From NCBI GenBank assembly GCA_022824865.1, contig JAJDZD010000005.1:1-64000 (forward strand): DNA of 64,000 nt, in the 5' to 3' direction. Of the stretch, positions 16,614 to 25,469 are shown in pieces (the stretch's first letter is position 1; each line of letters begins with the position of its first letter). Both the position numbers and the translations under genes were made by a program. Below the pieces are notes generated by a model that saw nothing but the letters and a program-made list of their open reading frames with translations, made no database searches and was not told the DNA's origin. Source of the stretch: Chloroflexota bacterium. GTDB lineage: Bacteria > Chloroflexota > UBA11872.

Positions 16614-18533
16614 TCAGTCCGATTCGGGAATCTCGCCCCTTGAGGCCTTGAAGGCCAGAATCCGGTCGAGGCTCTCGGCGCTAAAGCCGTGCTGAGCGGC
16701 GACGAGGAGGCCGTCGGACTCGGTCGAGACCCCAGGCTGCATGCGATAGGTGTAGCGTGCGGGCTCGACGGAGTGGTCGAGCTTGCAGGCCAGAAACCGC
16801 AGCCTGTCCTCTCCGTTGAGGCGCTCGAAGAGGCCGTGGTAGTGGGTGACAAAGAAGACGGCGGCACCGGAGCGCATGAAGGAACGCAGGGCCAGTTCGG
16901 ACACTACCAATCCATCCTGCGGCGAGGTGCCGCGGAAAAGCTCATCGCAGAGAGCCAGGCTGCGGGTGGTGAGTTGCTCGACGAAGCGGACTGCGCGCGA
17001 GCATTCGTGGGCGAAGGTGGATTCGCCGGCTTGCACGTCACCGGGACGAATGAAGTGGGAGAGGATGTTGTCGCGCGGTTCGAGGGCGGCCTCGGACGCG
17101 AGGACGGGGAGGCCAGCCTGGAAGAGCGCCTGCGAGATGCCGATGGAGTCCAGATAGGTGGTCTTGCCGTTGTTGTTGGCGCCGGTGATGAGGACGGTGG
17201 GTTGTCGGGAGGAGAACTCGACGTCGCTTGCGACACAGGCGTGACCGGGTAGAACGGCAAGTTCGGGCGGGACAAGGCCCTGGATGCGGGTTGGCGCATC
17301 GGAGGCTGGATCGACGACCGAGGGAAAGATAACCGGGATTCCGTGGGCCTGGAGGCCGCGAAAGAAGCGCACGGCGGCGGCGACGGCCTTGAGGGTGACC
17401 AGCAGGCGCTCGAAGCGGCGGATGGCGGGCGGGAACTGGCGGAGGTAGAAGCGGTTGTGATCGGATCGGACCGTTTCGAGGATGCGGAAGAGGGTGTTCT
17501 CGTCCTGCATGGCGCCGGTGGGCTCGGCCGAGATTTCGACATAGAGCGTTCCTTCCGCGACCGACGGCTTGAGGCCCTCCCACGCATATCCAAGCCTCGG
17601 CGCCCCGGGTATGAAACCGAGGGCGTTGTTGGCGATGACTTTGAGCAACGGCTCGCGCGAGGTGCGACGAAAAAAGACCGTGCTCTTGGCGATACCGGCA
17701 GCTTCGTCAACCCCGATTACCCCGGACAGGTGGTAGACGCGGGTGAAGATTGACTCTTTCACGACGCGGGTCAGTTGACGAAAGATCTCGCTGTCCATCT
17801 GGTATTCGAACGCGGAGCGGCGCTGGGGCGACGGATCCCAGGGATTGAGCACGTCACCGACGCCGAAGCCGCCGGGAGTGCCGCGCTCAAGGGACTCGCC
17901 GGTCGATTCGTTGATCAGCGCATAGGTGTAGTTGAGCCGACCCTGCTGGGTGTTTCCGCCCAACAGGCTTTCCCGCTTTGAGATGTGTACGCGTCCGGAC
18001 ATGCGGACCTCGAGAGCCAGCCGGGGATTGAGCTTGCGGGCCGCGCTGGACGCTTCGGCTGCGGCATCGTCCAGGGCGCTGCGTACGCCGCTCAGCCAGG
18101 CGGGGAGTGGATCGTCCAGCGCGGCGCGCAGGCTGGTGAGAGTCTCGCTATAGGACTCAAAACGTTCGAGGTGGTATTGGTAGCCGTCCCGTGCTTCCTG
18201 GTCGGGGTCGTACGGCGCGATGTCAAGGTCCTGGACCACCTCGCTGAGCATGGGGCGATCCCAGAGGGTTCGGACGACGTCTTGTCGTTGGCGGATGGTC
18301 TCGGCGTCGGTCTCGAAGCCGAGAATCCAGCTTCGAAGGGCGGCGCTGACGCGCTCGGCGCCGGTGCGCGGATTGGTGTGCACGGCGTCCGATTCGGCAG
18401 CAGCAATTGCGTCGATGAACGCGTCGAGGCCGAAGTCGGCGGGGAGCGGGATGCCGCCGGGCTGGCGGCTGGGCAGGTCGACAGGCAGTTCCCGGCAACC
18501 GGGAGGTGTGGACGGATTGCTCTGTTCGCTCAT
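16614..18533 (-). CDS. MutS-family ATPase lacking the mismatch-recognition domain
   Basis: The 639-residue protein has the MutS ATPase at its C-terminus: Walker A GANNNGKTT at residues 451-459 (canonical GPNMGGKST), a STFAHECSRA segment, Walker B LALCDELFRGTS at 526-537, and FVTHYHGL at 561-568. The N-terminal 440 residues are helical, like the MutS core/lever domains, but no mismatch-binding domain (F-x-E) is present and there is no Smr nuclease domain. It therefore resembles free-standing MutS-like proteins of unclear role rather than MutS1 or MutS2. It starts at an ATG and is divergent from the membrane protein gene at 18.6 kb. Confidence 0.85.
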   Translation of the reverse strand: MSEQSNPSTPPGCRELPVDLPSRQPGGIPLPADFGLDAFIDAIAAAESDAVHTNPRTGAERVSAALRSWILGFETDAETIRQRQDVVRTLWDRPMLSEVVQDLDIAPYDPDQEARDGYQYHLERFESYSETLTSLRAALDDPLPAWLSGVRSALDDAAAEASSAARKLNPRLALEVRMSGRVHISKRESLLGGNTQQGRLNYTYALINESTGESLERGTPGGFGVGDVLNPWDPSPQRRSAFEYQMDSEIFRQLTRVVKESIFTRVYHLSGVIGVDEAAGIAKSTVFFRRTSREPLLKVIANNALGFIPGAPRLGYAWEGLKPSVAEGTLYVEISAEPTGAMQDENTLFRILETVRSDHNRFYLRQFPPAIRRFERLLVTLKAVAAAVRFFRGLQAHGIPVIFPSVVDPASDAPTRIQGLVPPELAVLPGHACVASDVEFSSRQPTVLITGANNNGKTTYLDSIGISQALFQAGLPVLASEAALEPRDNILSHFIRPGDVQAGESTFAHECSRAVRFVEQLTTRSLALCDELFRGTSPQDGLVVSELALRSFMRSGAAVFFVTHYHGLFERLNGEDRLRFLACKLDHSVEPARYTYRMQPGVSTESDGLLVAAQHGFSAESLDRILAFKASRGEIPESD

Positions 18534-18622
18534 GGGACATATCCGACGTGCGAAGCCGCCGAACCGGCTTCGCTACGCTTGCCGACTCAATGTAGCTGTC
18601 GAGCCGAGGGTTGGCGGTTCAG

Positions 18623-19636
18623 ATGACGGGTGAGACCGAGCGGCCGGCGGTAACCCGTCCACCGCGCAAGGGCCTCTACCGACCGCGGCGTTACGCGGCC
18701 GGGCGCTCAGTCGAGGCAGATCCGGTATCGCTCGACCACGAACGTCCGCCTGGAAGTTCGGCTGCCCTCGCTTCGTTCGTGCTGATCCTCGCGTGGCTGG
18801 TCGTCTGGTCGATTGATGTTCGGAATCCCACTCCGGCATTCGCTGGGTTTGTGTTTGGCTTTGTGGTCGTGGTGATCTTCCCGCAGGAGCGCATCGCATT
18901 CGAGCACCTGGGCCGTCGGCTCATCCTGGTGCCGGCCGCGCTGGCGTTGCCACTCACGTATGTCGTGCTGCGGGCACGGGGAGTGGACAGCATTCTGGAC
19001 ACGCCGATTGTCCTGATGCTGGTGCTATTGCTGACGCCGCTGGTACTCGTCCTGGTGCATGCGCGCGAGCGCGGCACAGCGCCGATACCGATGCTGACGC
19101 TGGCTCTCGTGCTGGCCTTGCCGGTGGCGGTGATCGGCTACGGCTTCGTGGAGCAGCGGTTGGTGGGCACCGAGCACGAGCCGCGAATCGTCGACGACCC
19201 ATCGGCCAACAAGATCTTCGGAATTGGGTCGATTGGCGGGCGGATCGAAGCGGTTACGAGCGAGGCTGCAGGGCATCCGGCGACGCTACTGATCGACAGC
19301 GTGGTGGATGGGACGACGCCGGCGTGGAGGTCGTCGGACGCCGGGTTGCCGCAGGACATCATGATTCGGTTAAATCCGCCGCGGGCGCTGGAGCGGGTGG
19401 CGTTCTATAACGCGAGCACGGAGCCGCTGGACACTTGGCCTCGGCGGGTTGAGATTGCCATCGACAGGGGAAGCGGGACATCGGTCTGGGTACGGCGGCA
19501 ACCGTTGCGTCCGGACATCGAAAACGTGGTCGACATGCCCAACGAGGTTGTTACGACGCTCACGGTTCGAATTGCCCAAGCGTTTGGTGAGGGCGCCTAC
19601 GTATCGCTGACGGAGATCCTACCCATCGCACGGTGA
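18623..19636 (+). CDS. Hypothetical membrane protein with C-terminal discoidin-like domain
   Basis: The start is taken as the ATG at 18623; a TTG at 18611 is possible. Residues about 40-180 contain five hydrophobic segments. From about residue 200 a soluble domain follows, with GHPATLLIDSVVDGTTPAWRS and a later RLNPPRALERVAFYN, resembling the F5/8-type C (discoidin) jelly-roll pattern 'a.nliDg...t.W.s...p..i.idL'. It probably displays a carbohydrate-binding-like domain outside the membrane. No close family is recognised. Confidence 0.55.
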   Translation: MTGETERPAVTRPPRKGLYRPRRYAAGRSVEADPVSLDHERPPGSSAALASFVLILAWLVVWSIDVRNPTPAFAGFVFGFVVVVIFPQERIAFEHLGRRLILVPAALALPLTYVVLRARGVDSILDTPIVLMLVLLLTPLVLVLVHARERGTAPIPMLTLALVLALPVAVIGYGFVEQRLVGTEHEPRIVDDPSANKIFGIGSIGGRIEAVTSEAAGHPATLLIDSVVDGTTPAWRSSDAGLPQDIMIRLNPPRALERVAFYNASTEPLDTWPRRVEIAIDRGSGTSVWVRRQPLRPDIENVVDMPNEVVTTLTVRIAQAFGEGAYVSLTEILPIAR

Positions 19637-19799
19637 CCGAGCTGGGCGTCCCAAGGGTGCGGGCGAAATGCCGGCCCGCCGGTGCGCAGGGCGTCGGATA
19701 GCGGGCTAGCCACTGAGCCGTCTGGGAGTAGCCTGTGATGCCGCCGCGGTGTCCACTGCTGATTGGGTAGCCATGTCCGCGATAGCCAACGACCGCCTG

Positions 19800-20011
19800 G
19801 CGTTACTGCAGGCGCGGTGCCCGACGGCATGCAGGGCCGCGTGATGAGGGGCTCAATTCTCGCCATTGGCTTTGGCTGGGTGGGGCACCTGGCGATGGGG
19901 GCGGTGGGTGAGGCGGTGGGGGTGCGCTGGGCCATTGGCGGGGCCGGCCTGGTGGTGATGCTGACGGGACTGCTGGTATTGGCCGCCTCGTCGATGCTGC
20001 GGCGGGTGTGA
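19800..20011 (+). pseudogene. Decayed C-terminal fragment of an MFS transporter
   Basis: The stretch encodes LALLQA and then, after a one-base frameshift, AVPDGMQGRV followed by LAIGFGWVGHLAMGAVGEA and RWAIGGAGLVVM, ending SMLRRV. This matches the C-terminal ~70 residues of the MFS protein at 15.4-16.6 kb, mostly identically. It lacks everything upstream. It is a partial duplicate that has lost its frame near 19815-19820, sitting about 3.2 kb downstream of its source. Confidence 0.75.
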
Positions 20012-20192
20012 AGCGGGGCGGCTTTACAGCAGGACGATCTGGCGTTCGATCCCAGGGTTGTTGCCATCCGCGCTTGGGCCATCGCGACCACTGCATGGCT
20101 TCGCGGTCGTGCGGTAGCGTCAACCGGAAGTAAGCCAATAGCATTCCAGATGTACGGGCAGACACCCACCATAGGCTGAGGACGTTCGCGGC

Positions 20193-22547
20193 ATGCGCAG
20201 TGCACGCCTACTCGCCATCGCAACCATCGTGAGCCTGCTTGCGGCAGTGACGGTGAGCCCAGCGCAGGCGCTGGGATGCGGGCCGGAGGTGGGCATTCCA
20301 CTGGACAACGGCTGTCTCTTCACCATCACGGGCAGCGATACAGCCGAGCCAGCGGACGGATTCGCCGTGACCAACAGGGACGGAGTGCCGCTCTGGGATT
20401 TCGTGGCGTCCAAGGAGCTCCTGGCTATCGGCTATCCCATCAGTCAGCGCTGGGTGGACGGGCCGTTCACGCTGCAGGCGTTCCAGAAGGTGATTCTGCA
20501 GTGGGATCCCGACCGTGGCCGGATGAACTACTACAACACGCTGGATGCCCTGGCCAACCGGTTTCCCCAAATCACCCTGCCGAACGTGCCCCCACACCAG
20601 GTCCTAGCGAAGGAAGCGGGGGCGGACTTTGCCACGGTGAAGGAGAACCACCTGGCGCTCCTGGATCAGAACGACAAGATCAAGACGCGGTTCCTGGCGG
20701 AGCCCGACTGGCTGAACTTGTATGGATTGCCGATTCGCTATGAGGAGCGGGAGGTCGACGGGAACCCGGAAGGCCTGCAGCTGCTGCGCACGCAACGGAC
20801 GGTATTTGAGGTGTGGAATGTGCCGGCGCCGGGAACCACGGTGGGGCAAGTGCAACTACAGAACACGCCGGACAAGGTCAAAAAGCTCGACAACGTCCTC
20901 ATCCCAAACGCGGTCAAAGGCCCGCAGCCGCTGTACGCCGACATCGCCACCCTTGTCAGCACACCTGATGTCTACGAAAACGTCAGGGTCTCGCCGCGTG
21001 TCCAGCGAGCCATCAACGAGCGTGACTGGGTCATCGACGGCGTCACGGCATACGAGCAAGAGGCGATCACGCGCATCAAGGTGCTGGCGACAACGTCAGA
21101 AGAGCTCTTCTTTCACATTCTTTGGAACATATGGATCGATGGCATTCATCGTGGAGCCACCTACAGTGACCTGAAGATTCTAGACATCATAATCAACATT
21201 AGCACACTACCGTGGATTCAAGACGGCCTCAGCGACAACGAACACGATACGGTACAACACGTCTATGAGAACGCTACCCACATCTATAGGGCGCTAAAGC
21301 TCCTTGACTGGGCACAAGACGGGACGACACCAACGGAAGAGAAAGCTCTCGACGGCTTATATTCCCTAGCTGAATCCTCACATGAGTTCCTGACACACAT
21401 TCTCGAACATATCTGGATTACCGGCATCCACAGCCCGCCGAGAGAGCAAGATCTACCAGTCTTACAGACATTAGCGACGATTGCATCTCTCCCCTGGATC
21501 CAGGAAGGACTAACCAACGGGTTTACCGAAACCGAGGAGAAAGTGCTTGCCATCCTGGCCGAGACTATAAATACAGACACCGCCGAGGCGGACGTCGGGC
21601 TTGCACAGCCATTCGTACAGGCGATCATAGAAATGCCGTTTCTACAAGCGATAGACGGCCCAGAGCCTTCTGCCGTGGAGAGCCTTCGCAGACTGCGAGG
21701 TAACCGATTCGAACACTTCAAGCACATAGTGGCTACGTACACGGCACGAGGCGGCATAACAGACCAGGACGCAAAGATCGTTACAGTTCTCGATGAGATA
21801 GTTCGCTATGGCCCGGACCTTTTCGACGACTTCCTTAGTGGACAAGGATATCAATTTGAGGAACGGGAAATCACGTTACCACTCACGGGGCACACCAAGC
21901 TGGGGATTATTCGATTTCGGCCAGGCACCGGACATACGATGAACTATCTGGAGAGTGCTCTCCGGCGCGTCGAAGCAATAATGACCTTGTCCTTTCCAAC
22001 CAATTACATTGCGCTTCTAGTTTCTGATACTATTGAACCATTCGGAGGCTGGTTCTATGGTACACATATCACAATTCGACCTTTCTATGAGGAAGAGGAG
22101 TGGTACAGTCATGGCCATCTCGAGCAAGTCATCGTTCATGAGGTTGCGCACTATTTTTGGAATAAACGTCCAGTCTGGCTTTCCGAGGGAGGAGCTGGCT
22201 TTGTAGAACTCCGAGCCGGCGTTGTCAGTCCCGAACGAAGACCGGCCTTTTCGGCAGACAGCTGTCCTCAGACCGATATTCAGGACTTGGACGACGACGA
22301 CGAGTCGGGGTGCAATTACTACCTTGGAGCTCGAATGTTGCATGACTTATATTCGACGCTAGACGAGCAAGTATTTCATTCAGGTCTGCGACGATTGTAC
22401 CGAGCTACTCAGGAGAATCTTGGCCTGGACGGCTGCGAGGAGGAGGAGACCGGACTGTGCTATTTGCGGTACGCGTTCACCCAGGAAACTACACCTGAGT
22501 CAGCAGCCGCTGCGTGGCATATTATTTCCTATTGGTATCACGGATAG
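20193..22547 (+). CDS. Secreted HExxH metallopeptidase with helical repeats (Peptidase_MA-like)
   Basis: The 784-residue protein begins with a Sec signal ending AQALG. Residues ~30-200 form a conserved-looking module (LWDFVASKELLAIGYPISQR; AFQKVILQWDPDRGRMNYYN). Residues ~280-500 are helical repeats built around 'LPWIQDGL(S/T)xxE..xLxxLxxLA' (three to four copies). The C-terminus holds a zinc site: HEVAH at 649-653 followed by WLSEGGAGF with Glu at 665, the HExxH-x11-E layout of Peptidase_MA-type gluzincins. Three cysteine-containing loops near the end fit an extracellular enzyme. From about 21.1 kb the base composition becomes clearly AT-richer than neighbours, which suggests partial foreign origin. 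Substrate unknown. Confidence 0.75.
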   Translation: MRSARLLAIATIVSLLAAVTVSPAQALGCGPEVGIPLDNGCLFTITGSDTAEPADGFAVTNRDGVPLWDFVASKELLAIGYPISQRWVDGPFTLQAFQKVILQWDPDRGRMNYYNTLDALANRFPQITLPNVPPHQVLAKEAGADFATVKENHLALLDQNDKIKTRFLAEPDWLNLYGLPIRYEEREVDGNPEGLQLLRTQRTVFEVWNVPAPGTTVGQVQLQNTPDKVKKLDNVLIPNAVKGPQPLYADIATLVSTPDVYENVRVSPRVQRAINERDWVIDGVTAYEQEAITRIKVLATTSEELFFHILWNIWIDGIHRGATYSDLKILDIIINISTLPWIQDGLSDNEHDTVQHVYENATHIYRALKLLDWAQDGTTPTEEKALDGLYSLAESSHEFLTHILEHIWITGIHSPPREQDLPVLQTLATIASLPWIQEGLTNGFTETEEKVLAILAETINTDTAEADVGLAQPFVQAIIEMPFLQAIDGPEPSAVESLRRLRGNRFEHFKHIVATYTARGGITDQDAKIVTVLDEIVRYGPDLFDDFLSGQGYQFEEREITLPLTGHTKLGIIRFRPGTGHTMNYLESALRRVEAIMTLSFPTNYIALLVSDTIEPFGGWFYGTHITIRPFYEEEEWYSHGHLEQVIVHEVAHYFWNKRPVWLSEGGAGFVELRAGVVSPERRPAFSADSCPQTDIQDLDDDDESGCNYYLGARMLHDLYSTLDEQVFHSGLRRLYRATQENLGLDGCEEEETGLCYLRYAFTQETTPESAAAAWHIISYWYHG

Positions 22548-22896
22548 TCCAATCTAAGGAGCCACGAGCATTATCGACAATTGTGGCTGACCTTCGATCC
22601 AATCGTCCTGATGCCAACTTGAGCCGGACAACAATGCCAAGCGCTTCTCGCGTACTAGTACGGTACGCTCCCGCGCCATGCAAGCGAGCAATGTGCGGAG
22701 CAGGCAGCGTACGGCCGCCAGGGCGAACGAGTATTTCGCACGCGCAGCGGGACCGCCGGCGTTGCCAACGTCTCCGCCGGTTTTAGGGCCGGGTTCCACG
22801 CCTGTGTTCAACGAAACTCCTGCGACCGATACTGCAGTTGGTCACTAACAGCTAGCCTGTCCAGATTGAGTAGATCTCATCGCTGATCGGGAAACC
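22548..22896. other. Spacer without a recognised gene
   Basis: No frame here has convincing protein features. A perfect 12-bp palindrome CGTACTAGTACG lies near 22651-22664. The spacer precedes the dipeptidase-like gene and should hold its promoter. Confidence 0.4.
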
Positions 22897-24093
22897 ATGT
22901 CTGACGAAACCAGCGACCGCCTGACGCTGCTGGCGCATTTGCACATTCAGCGGGACTTTACGGCGGAGCGGATTGAGTACCGGGAGCCAGCAGTGGATGT
23001 GCCGGGGCGGCAAGTGGACGTTCCGAAGCTGAAACGGGGCGGGGTGAGTTGCATCTGGCTGTCGGAGGGGGCGCCGGGAGAGTTCACGGTGGATCCGACG
23101 CCGGCGTTTCAGGCCGTTCAGCGTCCGAGTACCGCGCTGTTCCGGCGAACATTCTTCGAGGGCGCGTCGGGCGTGCAGCGGCTGCTGCGGGGGTTCGACG
23201 CGGTGCGGCGGTTGTGCGAGGGGTCCGGGGACCTGGAGCTTGTTACGTCGACCGAGGGTGTGCGACGCGCGGTGGAGGCGGGAAGGATTGGAGTGCTGCT
23301 GCACACCGAGAATCTGCTTATAGGCGAGGACCTGGCGATGCTGCGTGCGTATCACGAGCTGGGTCTGCGGGTGACGGGGCTGGTGCACGCGGCGCCGCAG
23401 AGGTGGATCGACTGTGATAGCGAGCAGCGGGTTCCGAGCGGTCTGACGGAGTTTGGCCGGGACGTGATTCACGAGTTGAATGAGTTGGGGATCCTGATCG
23501 ACGTGTCGCACGCGTCGATGAGCGCTATCGATGACGTGCTGGAGGAGAGTTCCGACCCGATTGTGGCGTCGCACTCAAACCCGAAGGCGATCAGTCCGAT
23601 TCAGCGAAACCTGACGGATGAGCACATTCGAAGAATCGCGGACGGCGGGGGAGTCGTCGGCATTCACTGCTCGTCGGCGTTTGTGGACATCGAGTGCCAG
23701 CACGGGCGCGGCGAGGGGCCGGGCATCAGCGCCTCGGAGCGCGACCGAGGGATGAAGCTGCTGGATGACGTGAGGTCTGGCCGGCTGGACCCGTTCGCAG
23801 CGGAGGCCGGTGTTCGCACGGGGGAGGCACAACCCCTATACCAGAGATTCCCGACGGTCGGGCTGGATGCGCTGGTGGACGTGGTGGATCACATGGTGAA
23901 TGTGGCCGGATACGAGCATGTTGGGATTGGGACGGACTTCGAGTTCCTGGAGGATGTCGTGGAGGGCTTTGCGGGCGCGCACGAGACGCCGCAGTTCCTG
24001 GCAGCGCTGGAGGCGCGGGGCTACAGCGCGCGCGAGGTTGACGCGATAGCCGGGGAGAACTTCCTGCGGGTGATGGCGGAGGTGATCGACTAG
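22897..24093 (+). CDS. Membrane dipeptidase-like (M19, renal dipeptidase family) hydrolase
   Basis: The 398-residue TIM-barrel protein shows M19 elements: GLTEFGRDVIHELNELGILI then DVSHAS, PIVASHSN with its metal histidine, NLTDEHIRRIADGGGVVGIH, and GYEHVGIGTDFEF. LLHTENLLIGED carries the bridging-acid region. The usual N-terminal H-x-D ligand pair (DGHND) is replaced by AHLHIQRDF, so metal binding may differ. Family members hydrolyse dipeptides or related amides. Its stop codon overlaps that of the convergent flavoprotein gene by four bases (CTAG). Confidence 0.8.
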   Translation: MSDETSDRLTLLAHLHIQRDFTAERIEYREPAVDVPGRQVDVPKLKRGGVSCIWLSEGAPGEFTVDPTPAFQAVQRPSTALFRRTFFEGASGVQRLLRGFDAVRRLCEGSGDLELVTSTEGVRRAVEAGRIGVLLHTENLLIGEDLAMLRAYHELGLRVTGLVHAAPQRWIDCDSEQRVPSGLTEFGRDVIHELNELGILIDVSHASMSAIDDVLEESSDPIVASHSNPKAISPIQRNLTDEHIRRIADGGGVVGIHCSSAFVDIECQHGRGEGPGISASERDRGMKLLDDVRSGRLDPFAAEAGVRTGEAQPLYQRFPTVGLDALVDVVDHMVNVAGYEHVGIGTDFEFLEDVVEGFAGAHETPQFLAALEARGYSAREVDAIAGENFLRVMAEVID

Positions 24094-25469
24094 GGCGCCA
24101 AGGCGCTCGCGGCAGCTTCCCGGCCGGCGATGCGGCCGAAGGCGAGGCCCATCGAGAGACCGCCTGCATAGCCTCGGGTGTAGATGCCGCCGGCGTCGGC
24201 GCCGGCGGCGTAGAGACCGCCGAGCGGCCGGCCGGTTGAGTCCAGCACCTGGGTTAGTGCGTCGATGCGGACGCCGCCGTAGGTAACGGTGATCCCGGGC
24301 AGGAAGCGGATGGCGTAGAAGGGCGGTTGGGTCAGGGGGTGGAGATCGCTGGCGCGGGGAATGGCGAGCATAGTTGCGTCGGCGGCGGCGGCCGCGGCGT
24401 TGTAGGCGGCGATGGACTTCAACAACGGGCCGCGAGCGACGCCCCAGCTGGCGGACATTCGCTCGGCCAGGGAATCAAGTGACGGCGCCTCGAGGATTTC
24501 GGTCCCGACGGACCTGACGGTTTCGAGCGCGGCAGAGCCGATGTCCGTGGCGGCGTCGGCATCGCTGTAGATCATGAAGCCGAGCGCCTCGGGCTGGTGC
24601 GGCAGGGCGTGGACGCTGACTTCGTCGCTCTCCGACTCGTCGACGTAGCGTACGCCGCGCAGGTTGACCAGGATCGCGCCCGGCAGCGCTCCCCCAAGGT
24701 GTACGCGCGGGAAGGAGGGGAAGTCGACGACGGCCGGCGGGGCAACAACTCGATGGCCGTAGAAGCGGCCGAAGGGTCCCGCGGTCCCCGCGCCGACGGC
24801 CTGGGCGGCCTGGAAGGCCTCGCCGGTGCTGTAGGGGTTGGCGCGCAGGATCATGCGGTCACTGTTGGGGCCGAAGTAGCGGGCGCGGAGTTCGGGGTTG
24901 CCCTGGAAGCCGCCGGTGGCCATGACGGTGGCTCTGGCGGTTATGCGGATGAGGCCGGTGGGTCCGCGCGCTTCCGCGCCGATGATTCGTCCCGCGGCGT
25001 CCTGGTGAAACTCGCGGATTGCCGTTTCGGTGACTATGCGACCGCCCGCCTCCGCGATGTTGGCGGTCAACCGATCCATGGCGGCGCGCGGGTTCGAACG
25101 GCCGTCCTCTTTGGGCTCGAGTTGAAAGGCCGCGTAGGGGAACGGGGGATTCCAGCCGCTGGCGCCGAACTCGAAGGGCTCGAGCCGCACGTGCTGGGAC
25201 CGCAGCCACTTGATGGCCTCGGGATAAGTGGTGACCTGGGCCTTGCCGAGGGTTGGGTCGCCGCCGGGCTGGACGGAGAGCCAGCCTGCAAGGTCGCGGG
25301 CGGTCCAGACGATGCCGGCGGAGACGGCGGACGAGCCGCCGGTCTCGGGGCCCTTTTCAAGGACGACTATTTGGGCGCCGGCCTCCTGGGCGGTGCGGGC
25401 GGCGGTGAGGCCGGCGATTCCGGCGCCGCAGACCAGGACATCGGTTTCCAGGGTGGGGATTGCCGTCAT
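24090..25469 (-). CDS. FAD-dependent oxidoreductase (fumarate reductase/succinate dehydrogenase flavoprotein type)
   Basis: I chose the ATG at 25469 (MTAIPTLETDVLVCGAG) because it overlaps the upstream stop by ATGA; product 459 residues. The N-terminus has the Rossmann FAD motif GAGIAGLTAARTAQEAGA and the EKGPETGGSSAVSAGI segment. Later come ARATVMATGGFQGN and the C-terminal GGLYAAGADAGGIYTRGYAG, both typical of FAD_binding_2 proteins such as 3-ketosteroid dehydrogenases and fumarate reductases. It is the last gene of a three-gene operon with Gfo/Idh and TPP enzymes. The substrate may be a cyclic or unsaturated acid; not provable here. Confidence 0.85.
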   Translation of the reverse strand: MTAIPTLETDVLVCGAGIAGLTAARTAQEAGAQIVVLEKGPETGGSSAVSAGIVWTARDLAGWLSVQPGGDPTLGKAQVTTYPEAIKWLRSQHVRLEPFEFGASGWNPPFPYAAFQLEPKEDGRSNPRAAMDRLTANIAEAGGRIVTETAIREFHQDAAGRIIGAEARGPTGLIRITARATVMATGGFQGNPELRARYFGPNSDRMILRANPYSTGEAFQAAQAVGAGTAGPFGRFYGHRVVAPPAVVDFPSFPRVHLGGALPGAILVNLRGVRYVDESESDEVSVHALPHQPEALGFMIYSDADAATDIGSAALETVRSVGTEILEAPSLDSLAERMSASWGVARGPLLKSIAAYNAAAAAADATMLAIPRASDLHPLTQPPFYAIRFLPGITVTYGGVRIDALTQVLDSTGRPLGGLYAAGADAGGIYTRGYAGGLSMGLAFGRIAGREAAASALAP

